A stretch of 17,226 nucleotides of DNA from Aquimarina sp. (GTDB taxonomy: Bacteria > Bacteroidota > Bacteroidia > Flavobacteriales > Flavobacteriaceae). Location: positions 1-17,226 of the forward strand of contig NZVW01000125.1 of NCBI GenBank assembly GCA_002697475.1, given 5' to 3'. The position numbers were made by a program, and so were the translations under genes. Shown piece after piece: positions 1 to 9,800 of the stretch (its first letter is position 1; every line of letters starts with the position of its first letter). The notes beneath the pieces are model-generated. The model was not told the origin of the DNA, made no database searches, and worked only from the letters and a program-made list of their open reading frames with translations.

Positions 1-1
1 C

Positions 2-277
2 TATGACTTCTTCTTTGTATCAGGACAAATATATACAGATAGTAAGGCCGGAGAGAAATTTAAAAGTGCGGCTCAAGGATTAATTACTTTAGCTACCTAT
101 GGATTAGGGATGCTGATTGGTTTCTATGTAGCGGGAAAAATTACGGATGCAAATCTCATTGCAGAAAATCAACACAACTGGCAAAGTATCTGGGTATTTC
201 CGGCAATATTTGCTGCAGTAGTACTTTTACTATTTGGCGTACTATTTAAAAATGAGCAGATTGAGTATAAAAAATAA
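2..277 (+). CDS. Nucleoside:H+ symporter-like MFS permease, C-terminal part (5' end outside window)
   Basis: An open frame enters from the left edge and ends at TAA 275-277, giving the last 91 residues. The fragment begins YDFFFVSGQIYTD, which resembles the conserved loop of the NupG/XapB nucleoside:H+ symporter family of the major facilitator superfamily. Two hydrophobic segments follow (around residues 28-48 and 65-85 of the fragment), as expected for the last two of 12 membrane helices, and the protein ends in a short charged tail. It would sit in the inner membrane. In Bacteroidota, permeases of this family often sit next to Gfo/Idh/MocA oxidoreductases and sugar isomerases, where they may carry sugars or sugar derivatives rather than nucleosides. 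Here the next gene starts 34 bases downstream on the same strand, so co-transcription is likely. The family call is good; the substrate is unknown. Confidence 0.8.
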   Translation, partial: YDFFFVSGQIYTDSKAGEKFKSAAQGLITLATYGLGMLIGFYVAGKITDANLIAENQHNWQSIWVFPAIFAAVVLLLFGVLFKNEQIEYKK

Positions 278-311
278 TACGTAACTTAAAATACAACTAA
301 CAAAAACAATT

Positions 312-1457
312 ATGACCCGACTTAAAATGGGAATGGTAGGTGGCGGAATGGGATCCTTTATAGGTGATGTTCATCGCAAAGCTGCCAGTATAGACGGAAT
401 GATTGAACTGGTATGCGGAGCTTTTTCCAGCAATAAAGAAAAAAGTATTGCCTCTGCAAAAGAATTAGGAATATCCGGCAATAGAGCCTACGGAAGCTTT
501 GAAGAAATGATTGAAAAGGAATCCTTACTTCCTGAAGATAAACGTATGGACTTTGTGGCTATAGTCACCCCGAATCATATGCACTTTCCACCAGCAAAAT
601 TGGCTTTAGAAAAAGGATTTCACGTGATTTGTGATAAACCAGTAACATTAACACTGGAGGAAGCACTAGAATTAGAAAAAGTAGTTCAGTCCTCAGGTAA
701 AGTTTTTGCTTTAACCCATAACTATACAGGCTATCCCATGGTCAAGCAGGCAAAAGCTATGATAGCCAAAGGAGATTTGGGAGACCTAAGAAAAATCAAT
801 ATTCAATACTTACAAGGCTGGCTAGCTACAGCTGTAGAAAAAACCGGACAAAAACAGGCCTCCTGGCGTGTGGATCCTGAAAAGTCAGGAATAGGCGGAG
901 CTCTTGGTGATATTGCTACACACGCCGAAAATCTGGCTGAATATATTACCGGTACAAAAATTAAAGAATTAGCTGCTGACCTTACTGCTTTCGGAGATGG
1001 AAGGGTACTTGATGATGATGGTAATGTTTTATTGCGTTTTGAAAATGGAGCTAAAGGTATACTTACCTTTTCTCAAATTGCAACAGGAGAAGAAAATAAT
1101 CTGGGTATTAGAGTTTACGGCACAAAAGGTAGTCTTGCCTGGTATCAGGAAAATCCTAATGAATTAACTTTATATTGGTTGGACAAACCCAAACAAATAT
1201 ATACACCAGGCGGTAACGGCACGTATCCTGAATCATCAGATTACGTTAGGATACCTGCAGGGCATCCTGAAGGATATCTGGAAGGTTTTGCAACCATTTA
1301 CAGAAGTTTTGCGAAAGAGCTTAATTCATTAAAAAACGGAAAACCTCTGTCAAAGCAACCTGATTTTCCTACTATTTTTGATGGAGTCAGAGGGATGCAA
1401 TTTATTTATGCTGCTGTTGAAAGTAATAAGAACAATGCAAAATGGACAAAATTATAA
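312..1457 (+). CDS. Gfo/Idh/MocA family NAD(P)-dependent oxidoreductase
   Basis: The 381-residue length is normal for this family. The N-terminus enters the Rossmann fold directly, with the nucleotide-binding loop GGGMG at residues 10-14, so there is no Tat or Sec signal and the enzyme should be cytoplasmic. The sheet continues through VAIVTPNHMH (82-91). The family's EKP position reads CDKP (107-110), keeping the lysine (K109) but with Asp in place of Glu. The C-terminal alpha/beta domain carries GDIATH (199-204), matching the family's D-x-x-x-H element that supplies the catalytic histidine (H204). Known relatives oxidise or reduce hydroxyls of sugars, inositols and glycosides with NAD(P). 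The neighbours (MFS permease 34 bases upstream; sugar isomerase and DUF1080 protein downstream) suggest oxidation of a sugar or glycoside, possibly at C3. No Shine-Dalgarno is visible before the ATG, as is usual in Flavobacteria. Confidence 0.9.
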   Translation: MTRLKMGMVGGGMGSFIGDVHRKAASIDGMIELVCGAFSSNKEKSIASAKELGISGNRAYGSFEEMIEKESLLPEDKRMDFVAIVTPNHMHFPPAKLALEKGFHVICDKPVTLTLEEALELEKVVQSSGKVFALTHNYTGYPMVKQAKAMIAKGDLGDLRKINIQYLQGWLATAVEKTGQKQASWRVDPEKSGIGGALGDIATHAENLAEYITGTKIKELAADLTAFGDGRVLDDDGNVLLRFENGAKGILTFSQIATGEENNLGIRVYGTKGSLAWYQENPNELTLYWLDKPKQIYTPGGNGTYPESSDYVRIPAGHPEGYLEGFATIYRSFAKELNSLKNGKPLSKQPDFPTIFDGVRGMQFIYAAVESNKNNAKWTKL

Positions 1458-1563
1458 TTAGAAAACAGTTGAAGTAGGAGTATTGATTTATTATATCTAA
1501 CAGGAACTTAAAATATATAGTTTCTCACTAGGCTAAGTACAAAAGATTCAAAAAACTAACTAA

Positions 1564-2616
1564 ATGAAAACAATAAAAGGTCCTGCTATATTCCTTGCAC
1601 AATTTATGGATGATAAAGCTCCATTTAACTCTTTAGACGGGTTGTGTAAATGGGCTTCTGATTTAGGATACAAAGGAATTCAAATCCCGACTTGGGAGAC
1701 AAGACTTATAGACCTTAACAAAGCAGCTGAAAGTCAAACGTATTGTGATGAGTTAAAAGGAAAAATAGCTGATTATGGTCTTGAAATTACTGAGCTTTCA
1801 ACCCACTTACAAGGACAATTGGTCGCAGTTCATCCCGCTTATGATATTATGTTTGATAATTTCGCTCCAGACAATCTAAAAAACAATCCTAAGGAAAGAA
1901 CCAAATGGGCTGTTGAACAAGTTAAAAATGCTGCAATAGCCAGTAATCGTTTAGGTATTAAAGTTCATGCTACGTTTTCTGGGGCACTTCTCTGGCACAC
2001 TATGCATCCGTGGCCTCAGCGACCTGCAGGTATGGTGGAAATGGGATTTGAAGAATTAGCGAAACGATGGCTTCCTATACTGAATCATTTTGACGAACAA
2101 GGAGTTGACGTCTGCTATGAAGTACATCCGGGAGAAGACATCCATGATGGCGTTACTTTTGAGCGTTTTTTAGAAGCTACAGGAAACCATAAAAGAGTTA
2201 ATATTTTATATGACCCGAGTCATTTTGTGCTACAGCAGTTAGATTACATAGAATATATTGATCACTACCACGAATTTATTAAAGCATTTCACGTTAAAGA
2301 TTCTGAATTTAATCCTACGGGGAAAAAAGGGGCTTTTGGTGGATACAGTGATTGGCAGGATAGAGCTGGTAGGTACCGATCCCCCGGGGATGGACAAGTT
2401 GATTTTAAAACTATTTTTTCTAAGCTTACACAATACGGCTGCGACGTATGGGCAGTTATGGAATGGGAATGTTGCATCAAATCACCAGAGCAAGGTGCAC
2501 GAGAAGGAGCTCCTTTCATACAAAGTCATATTATTGAGGCTACAGAAAAAGCTTTTGATGACTTTGCAGGTGCAGACATAAATAAAGAGCAACTAAAAAA
2601 GATACTAGGAATTTAA
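1564..2616 (+). CDS. Sugar phosphate isomerase/epimerase-like TIM-barrel protein (AP endonuclease 2 family)
   Basis: This 350-residue protein has the xylose-isomerase-like TIM-barrel pattern. The expected divalent-metal ligands are all recognisable: E186 in YEVHPGE, D217 and H220 in DPSH, H243 in FHVKD, and E300 in VMEWE. The motif GDGQVDF (275-281) is also typical of this group. There is no signal peptide, so it should act in the cytoplasm. Family members isomerise or epimerise keto/aldo sugars and inosose derivatives, and some relatives next to Gfo/Idh/MocA and DUF1080 genes act on 3-keto sugars as lyases or isomerases. The gap of 106 bases from the upstream oxidoreductase is longer than others in the cluster and may hold a promoter, but I see no convincing box there. 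The next gene begins 10 bases after the stop. The fold and metal site are secure; the reaction is not. Confidence 0.87.
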   Translation: MKTIKGPAIFLAQFMDDKAPFNSLDGLCKWASDLGYKGIQIPTWETRLIDLNKAAESQTYCDELKGKIADYGLEITELSTHLQGQLVAVHPAYDIMFDNFAPDNLKNNPKERTKWAVEQVKNAAIASNRLGIKVHATFSGALLWHTMHPWPQRPAGMVEMGFEELAKRWLPILNHFDEQGVDVCYEVHPGEDIHDGVTFERFLEATGNHKRVNILYDPSHFVLQQLDYIEYIDHYHEFIKAFHVKDSEFNPTGKKGAFGGYSDWQDRAGRYRSPGDGQVDFKTIFSKLTQYGCDVWAVMEWECCIKSPEQGAREGAPFIQSHIIEATEKAFDDFAGADINKEQLKKILGI

Positions 2617-2626
2617 AATTTTCATT

Positions 2627-3451
2627 ATGACATATATAAAAAGTGCAATCATATTTCTATCATTATGTTTTCTTTTATACGGTTGTAAAGAAAATAACAC
2701 AACGACCATTGATGACAATAGAGAGATAAAAGAAGAAGATCAGCAAGAAGATAATGCATCTGAGACTTTAGAAAAGGAAATCACTGATCCCAAAGAAACT
2801 GAGGTATGGGACCCTGAGCCGAAGGCTATATCTTTTAATGAAAACGGTGTCCCTTCTGATGCCATTATCCTTTTTGACGGTACAGATTTAAATCAATGGA
2901 TTTCTACTAAAGATTCCACATCAGCAGGTTGGTTAATTAACCCAGACAAAACGTTTACTGTTGTCCCGAAATCCGGAGATATTCAAACTAAAAAAGAGTT
3001 TGGAAGTGTACAACTTCATTTAGAGTGGAGTGCACCGGATGATATTGAAGGTGAAGGTCAGGGAAGAGGAAATAGCGGAGTGTTTTTTCAGAATAAATAT
3101 GAAGTGCAGATACTTGACAGCTATCAAAACAGAACTTATTCTAATGGTCAGGCTACTGCTATATACAAACAACACATACCTTTAGTGAACGCAACGAAAG
3201 CTCCTGATCAATGGCAAACCTATGATATTATTTTTCACGCGCCAGAATTTGATGCAGAAGGTAATAAAACTAAATCCGGATCTTTTACCGTTCTGCATAA
3301 TGGAGTTCTGGTTCAGGATCACGTTGAGATACTAGGTAGTACAGAATATATTGGTAAACCTAAGAATACACCTCACGGCAAAGGGCCTATCAAACTACAG
3401 GATCATAGTAACCCTGTTCAATATAGAAACATATGGGTTAGAGAACTATAA
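2627..3451 (+). CDS. DUF1080 (3-keto-disaccharide hydrolase/lyase family) lipoprotein
   Basis: A type II signal peptide is clear: a short N-region, a hydrophobic core and the lipobox LLYGC, with lipidation expected at C20. A highly acidic linker follows (about 21-65). It could help surface export, as Bacteroidota lipoprotein export signals are acidic, but the match is not specific. The DUF1080 domain covers about residues 74-274, from FDGTDLNQW (83-91) through the family hallmark GNSGVFFQNKYEVQILDS (148-165) to the C-terminal QYRNIWVREL. DUF1080 domains have a concanavalin-like jelly-roll fold. Characterised members cleave 3-keto-glycosides, so this protein is a candidate for breaking the glycosidic bond of an oxidised glycoside in the periplasm or at the cell surface. 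It is the last gene of the + strand cluster, 10 bases after the isomerase and just before a strong terminator hairpin. Confidence 0.88.
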   Translation: MTYIKSAIIFLSLCFLLYGCKENNTTTIDDNREIKEEDQQEDNASETLEKEITDPKETEVWDPEPKAISFNENGVPSDAIILFDGTDLNQWISTKDSTSAGWLINPDKTFTVVPKSGDIQTKKEFGSVQLHLEWSAPDDIEGEGQGRGNSGVFFQNKYEVQILDSYQNRTYSNGQATAIYKQHIPLVNATKAPDQWQTYDIIFHAPEFDAEGNKTKSGSFTVLHNGVLVQDHVEILGSTEYIGKPKNTPHGKGPIKLQDHSNPVQYRNIWVREL

Positions 3452-3478
3452 AAAGAATAACCAAAATAGCACTTCATT

Positions 3479-3539
3479 AATAACGGTTATTGCCTTAGCA
3501 ATAACCGTTATTGGTTTATTTATTGGTTGGTTTTTTTTT
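3479..3539 (+). terminator. Rho-independent terminator of the sugar-metabolism cluster
   Basis: A perfect 14-bp inverted repeat (arms 3479-3492 and 3499-3512) encloses the 6-base loop CCTTAG, 27 bases after the DUF1080 stop codon. A T-rich stretch follows, ending in nine consecutive T (3531-3539). The T-run lies about 18 bases beyond the stem, further than in a textbook terminator, although the sequence between is itself T-rich. A smaller hairpin just before the T-run (AATAACC pairing imperfectly with GGTTTATT) could form instead. The element sits between two convergent transcription units, so the stem may also stop transcripts from the opposite strand, where the downstream sequence is less U-rich. 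Confidence 0.75.
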
Positions 3540-3592
3540 GCAAACTATCTTCTATAAGATACTTACACAGAATTATTAATAAGCTTCTATTT

Positions 3593-3843
3593 TTATTGTA
3601 TAACAAGCTTCCTGACCTGACTTTGCCCTTGAGTTTCTATCAAGATAAAGTATATCCCAGACGGCAATGCCGATAGACTATAATCTATTACATATGCATT
3701 TCTTCCTTCCATTCTATCGTGTGCTACAAGATTATTGTTAACCATATTGAAAATCTTGATACTTACAGGTAATATTTTACTAAGGTTAATATCCACACTA
3801 AACTGACCATTAGGTGTAGGATTAGGATAGATACTGTATTCGA
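3593..3843 (-). other. T9SS type A C-terminal sorting domain of the giant adhesin-like protein
   Basis: The last 83 or so residues match the Por secretion-system C-terminal sorting domain. They contain YPNPTPNGQFSVDI at the start, a middle strand (VSIKIFNMVNN), an LPSGIYFILIE strand, and a terminal basic segment (VRKLVIQ). The domain is recognised by the outer-membrane T9SS translocon and normally cleaved on export. An acidic linker (EREFDNDSDSNPSEED) separates it from the preceding Ig-like module. Confidence 0.92.
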
Positions 3844-6800
3844 ACTTAGCGATATCCTCTTCTGATGGATTACTATCTGAATCATTATCAAACTCTCTTT
3901 CTATAACTGATACTCTCTTAGTGGCTACATCAGAGCATAATCCCCTATCAATCCAGAGAGAAATATCATAATCTCCAGGTTCATTTATAATAAGTTCTGC
4001 ATAGTTATTATCCATAAAAATCAGTTCTGCACCATCTGGTAATTCCCAAACAGCATTCTCCGGAATTGGATCACTGATGTTAACAACTACAAACTGTTCG
4101 CCAGCAAAAACCTGAGTTGATGCTATAAACTCAGCATTGATGGGTTCGGTACTTCTATCTACAGAAATAGCATCCGATACAATACATCCTTTTCTGTCTG
4201 TTACCTGTACTTCATAAACTCCTATGTTACTCAATTCCACGATTGGTTCAGTACTAGTAAATCCATTACTTGAACTCCATAAATAAGTAGCCATATCATC
4301 ATTAATTGTGGCATCTATAGTTATGGTCTGATCAACACATAATGTTATATCTTCACCTAAATCAAAGATTATTTGATCTGGATTATTAATAACAATAGTA
4401 TCAGTTCTTTGACAACCTTTTGAGTCTGTAATTAAAACTGTGTATTCTCCAGCACACACATCAATTAAATCTTCAGTACCCATATCATTGCTCCAATTAA
4501 AGGAGTACGGTGGAGTTCCTCCAAAAACGTCAATGTCGATAGTTCCATCACATCCACCATAACAGGTAGGAATAGTAGAGGAAAACGATGACATCAAAGG
4601 CTCTGGTGCAGTAACTGTTATTTGATTTTCAGCTCTACAGCCTCTAGCATCTATAACCACCAACTCATAGGTTCCCGCAACTACGTTTGAAATATTGTTT
4701 GAGGTACTTCCTGTATTCCACCTGTATCGATATGGCGGAGTACCTCCAGTAACTATACTATTAATAGTCCAATCAGTGTTATCTCCACAGTTGATATAAT
4801 CAGGATCAAGAGCTATTTCTAGTATTTCAGGTTCCTGAAGACTGAAAATATCACTTCGAACTACAGTTCCAATGGCGTCAGTAACCTCTACTACATACAA
4901 GCCTGCACCAATACCTGTTAAGATTTGATTTTGACCAGCAATGGGTAAGTTGGTGATAGCATTATACCATTGAAACTCATACCTGGCTGCTGAATTAAAA
5001 GGAACACCTCCGGAGACTATAGCTACTAAACTTCCAGTATTTTCATTTCCATTACAGGATATCACACTACGTTGTTCGATAACTACTTCCAGAACAGGAG
5101 GTTCATATAAATCAATATCATCTAAAATCAATTGACAATTATTAGAATCATAAATAGTTAATCCATACTTTTCAGCACCTACATTATTCAAAATGTTTGA
5201 GGTAAATGGTAGAAGCACACCCTGATCATCAAACCAATCATATCGATAGGGAGGCACACCTCCAGAAACAATAGCTTCTATCCTACCATCTGTTGCGTCA
5301 CTTGATGAAGGGTATTGTCTATTAATTGACACCAAAAGTTCATTAGGTTGCTGAACTTCAATTTCTTTAGAAGTTAAACACAAATTAGCATCTATAACTG
5401 TTACAGTATAAGTTCCCGCTCTTAAGCCTGAAAGATCTTCAGTTAGCTCGCCATTGCTCCAATTATATTGGTATGGAGGAACTCCTCCTGTAACAGTAAT
5501 ATCAATTTCACCTGTTAATTCGTTATAACATACGATGTCTGTAACTGTTTCTTCAATTGTTAACTCTGACGGCTCTACAACCTCATAACTGGCTATTACC
5601 TGATTGTTATTTTCATCAACTACAAGTACTTCATAGCTACCAGCAGGTAACGTCTCTGTGAATGGTTCGGTATATAAAATATCCGCTGGCGTATTTATTT
5701 CATACCATTGATAAGAGTACTGACCCACTCCACCTGTTACAGTAACTTCTAATGGTACCAAAGTTTCCTCCCCATAGCACTGAATACTTTGATCAGGAGA
5801 TAGAGGAGTGATTTGCGCCAATAATTGATCCGGTTGCGTGATTTCCTGCTGTAAAGTGACCGAACACCCTAGAGCATCAGTAATCGACAACTCATAATTA
5901 CCTATACCAAGATTTTCTATATCCTCTGTGGCAGCTGAAAATGCGGTATCATCTGTATTAGTCCACTGATACGTATAGGGTTGAGTACCTCCAGAAACAT
6001 CAATAGCTATGCTTCCATTTCCGGTTTCATAACCCGATAAATTTGTGGTCGTAATATTTGTAATTTCTAGGGGTGCATCCGGTTGTGTAAGTATCACTGG
6101 TTCTGACAGTGATGTTGTACATAAGTTCTCGTCTATAACTACTAGTTCATAGGTTCCGGATGATAAGTTCTGAGGATCTTCAACCAGGCTTTCAAAACTT
6201 GAGTCTTCAATTTTTGACCATCTAAATGAATAAGGGAAATAGTCTCCCGTATTTTGATCGATAGGCCCACCTGTTACCGTAATATTAATGGAACCGGTAA
6301 ATTCTCCATGGCAATTAATATTTACTGCATCATCCAGAGTAACGATTAATTCGTCAGGCTGAGTTAACACAATGGTATCTTCTGCTTCGGTTCCCTGATT
6401 ATCTCTGGCCACAACTCTATAAGTCCCAGCAGGGATATCGGATAATCTATCTAGGGTCAAATCCGTATTAAGAAGTGTCTCATTCACACCTTCTATAAGA
6501 TACCATCTATATTCAAAATCCAATGGAGTAGATTGTATTGGGAAACCACCAGATACAACTGCATATAGTTCCCCTAATTCATCCCCATAGCATAAAACGG
6601 GGATTGATACCTCTACATCCACTAACATGGGTTGCGGTTCTAAGACTTCAATATCTAAGCTATTACTGCAATTATTTGCATCGGTAACTGTAATCGTATA
6701 GACTCCTGCAGATAGGTTTGCTATATCCTGACTTGTATTCGTAAAAGTTGCGTCACCTGCTCTTGACCAATTGTATGATAACGTTCCGGTTCCTCCTTCA

Positions 6801-9800
6801 GCATCAATATCTATACTTCCATTTGTTCCTCCTACAGTTGTAGCCGGTTCAACTAGTATTTCAGAAATTATAATCTCTGTCGGTTGACTTAATTCTATAG
6901 GTATAGGAGTAACTATTTCACAACCATTTACATCTCTTAACCACACATCATAAGCACCTGCTATTAATCCCTCTAATACTAAATTATTCAGATCATTTTC
7001 ATTTACAAAAGTCATTTTATTATCGATAGAAAATGAATAAGGGCGGGTTCCTCCCGAAGGATTTAATATAATTTCTCCTGTATTCCCTCCAAAACATAAA
7101 ACATCATTTTTATCTACTGTTAAGGCTAAAATGTCAGGTTGACCCAAAGTATATACATTTTCGGCATTTGTAAATCTATCATTTATTACAACCCTATAAT
7201 CACCTATAGCGGCATTAGTTAAGGTGTTGGTTAACTGCCCTACAACTTCAGCTCCATCCTTATACCATCTATAGGTATAATTAAGAGAACCTCCAGTAAC
7301 ATCTGCTCTTAGTGTTCCAACCCCACCATTACAATCTATCGGCGTCTCTTCAACAATATTCACAAATAACTCATCCGGTTCATACACGGTAAAAGTCTGA
7401 GAAGTTATACTACAAGAGCCTGTACCATCAGTAATAGTCGCTATATAATCACCGGCTAACAGACCAGTTATTCTGCTTCCTGTCTGACTAATAGGAACTC
7501 CATTTCTAGTCCAACTCACCTGATAGAAAGGAGCATTAGTATTAGGTCTTCCTCCAGAGATAGATAAATCAATAACGCCAATACTACCACCATAAACGTT
7601 GTTACTATTTACCTGAAAAGAAGGAATTGTTATTTCATCTGGTTGACTTATAAATTGCCTTGAAGAAATATCTGATAAACAAGAGTTCGCATTCCTATCT
7701 CTCACTCTAAATTGATATCCGGAAGAAGTGTTTTCCGGAAGTAAGAATACATTACTATCCTGCCAGACCGTGTTTGCACCATTCCATAATGCATATTGAT
7801 AAGTTCCTGAAGCTCCACCTGTCGCAGAAACGGTAACCGTAGCATTCCCACCATAACAGGTGATAGGTTGAATATCAATATTAGTTATTGTTATAGGAAG
7901 AGGTATATTATCAAAAGTTATATTCGTTAGCTCAGATCTTCCTAATCTTGAATCTGTTACCACAACAGCATATGTAGCATTATCTCCTGTAATACCTGAG
8001 GTTCCTGTTCCATAAGCAACACCATTTCTAGTCCATGAAAAACTATACGGTGAATATCCTCCACTAATATTGATCACATTTATTTCTCCATTATTTGCAT
8101 CATAACAATCAGGATCAGTTTTTTGAATATTAAAAGAAATAGGTTGAGGGTCCCGGATCTCAGGAAGATTAAACCTTTGTGACAAACATCCATTAGCATC
8201 TCTATATTGAATTTGATGGTTTCCTGCTGGAAGCCCAACAATTGTAAACCCATTACTTATTGCCTGTCCAGTCCTGGTATTAGAATTTGAAGCGTTAATG
8301 TAAAGTGTATAACTATGGTATGAAATTCCATTACTGACATTAAACGTACCCCCTGAAACCGTGTTAAAATTGATACTAGCATCAGACATACCAGGTGCTC
8401 CCGGAGGAACAATCATATTTACAGAATGAGAAATCGCATTTTTACTATTAATAGTTATTAAAATATTCTTATTCGGATCTGCTACATTTTCTTTATCCAA
8501 ACATCCATTAGAATCTCTAACCTGTACTCTGTAATTTCCGGGAGTTAAATTATTAACTACATAAGATGTGCCTGGTAAATTCTGCCAAGATGCACCATTG
8601 TTAATACTATATTGATAGCTACCTGTTCCTCCTTGAGCGGTTATTCTTAATTGACCATCATTAGAACCAGGACAGACTTCATCCCCAACCTTTTCTGCAT
8701 TAAAAGTTACTCTTGAAGGGGAGTTAATCGTAAAATCGTATTCATACTGTTGACAAAATGGTGCGCCATTACTTCTATTGTAACCTGAAACCTGAATCCT
8801 ATATTGCCCCGCAATCAAATTACGACCCGTAGACGGTCTCCAATCATAAGCATAAACGCCTCCACCTTGATTAACTAATGAACGAATATTCGTGTTATTA
8901 TCATAGGGGACATAGACATTAGTACTATTTCTTCTTAATAAATTAATATCAATCTGCTCATAGTTATGCACCTGCCTATCAAAGAACAGCATAAAATCAG
9001 CATCATCCTCATAGGAACAACTGGGTTGCACAATTCTAGGTGTTCTGGCTATGCTTGGTGGATCCGGGAGATAAATTACAGATAAGATATTATAGTTAGA
9101 ATTCCAGGGATTACAACTTGGTCTTAACCTAATATCTATATTTTTATTTACTGCAGTCTCTCTATCGGCAGATGAGCTATACAAATCACTTAAACCTAAA
9201 GAAATTCTTGCCTGACCTGTTTTATTTGGTATAGGTCTCCATATTTCTACTTGAATGGTTCTTGGTCCTGTGTAGCTATTTAGTGCTTGTCTTGCAGCTA
9301 TCCACAAATCAAACTGTCTTATACATCTATCCGGATCTCCTGTTTGTCTCACACATTGTCTGTAATTAGCTTCTGTTCTTGATACTTCATCCAAAAGAGA
9401 CTGATAATCAGGGTGATTTCTGGTTTCTGTATTGACCGGATCCAGAAACTCCCAAGTGTAAACTTCATTAGCAGGTGTATGACCCGCAGAAGCGTCTATA
9501 TTGATTCCTCCGGTTTCACAGCCAGGATAGATACTTGTTGCTGAAATACCATCTCTATACGATAAATTAATCGTTGGGACAATCGAAATAGAAGCCCACC
9601 CCCTATTTATTCGTCTTTCATAAATATCCTCTTTAGGTAGATACTGGTAAAAACAAGGAGAACTTATATTAACAAAAGCTTCTCTATCCCATGATCGACT
9701 ACAATCTCCAAAAGAGTTTCGGTCTCTGGATACCGTTCTCCATCCAATTCTTGTAATTCTTTTACTGTTAGGGTATGTTCTTGTGAGAAGCGGGTAGTCT

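Noticed and set aside
1458..1563. Internal promoter between the oxidoreductase and isomerase genes
   Set aside because: The 106-base AT-rich gap could hold one, but no TAnnTTTG box with a correctly spaced upstream element was found.
2239..2519. Minus-strand ORFs of 64 and 76 codons inside the isomerase gene
   Set aside because: Antisense shadows of a well-supported gene, with no domain or signal features.
2258..2581. 107-codon + strand ORF inside the isomerase gene
   Set aside because: It lies wholly within a well-supported gene with intact metal ligands; the alternative frame has no recognisable features.
3351..3557. 68-codon + strand ORF ending in a hydrophobic segment
   Set aside because: It overlaps the DUF1080 gene in another frame, and its hydrophobic tail is just the translated terminator hairpin and T-run.
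3546..3561. Small 6-bp hairpin (TATCTT/AAGATA) downstream of the giant adhesin gene
   Set aside because: The stem is short and AT-only, with no U-run on the minus strand, so it is too weak to call as the operon terminator.
4376..8704. CRISPR-like or DNA tandem repeat array
   Set aside because: The repetition is at protein level only. Units are diverged in DNA, of unequal length and lie in one continuous reading frame.
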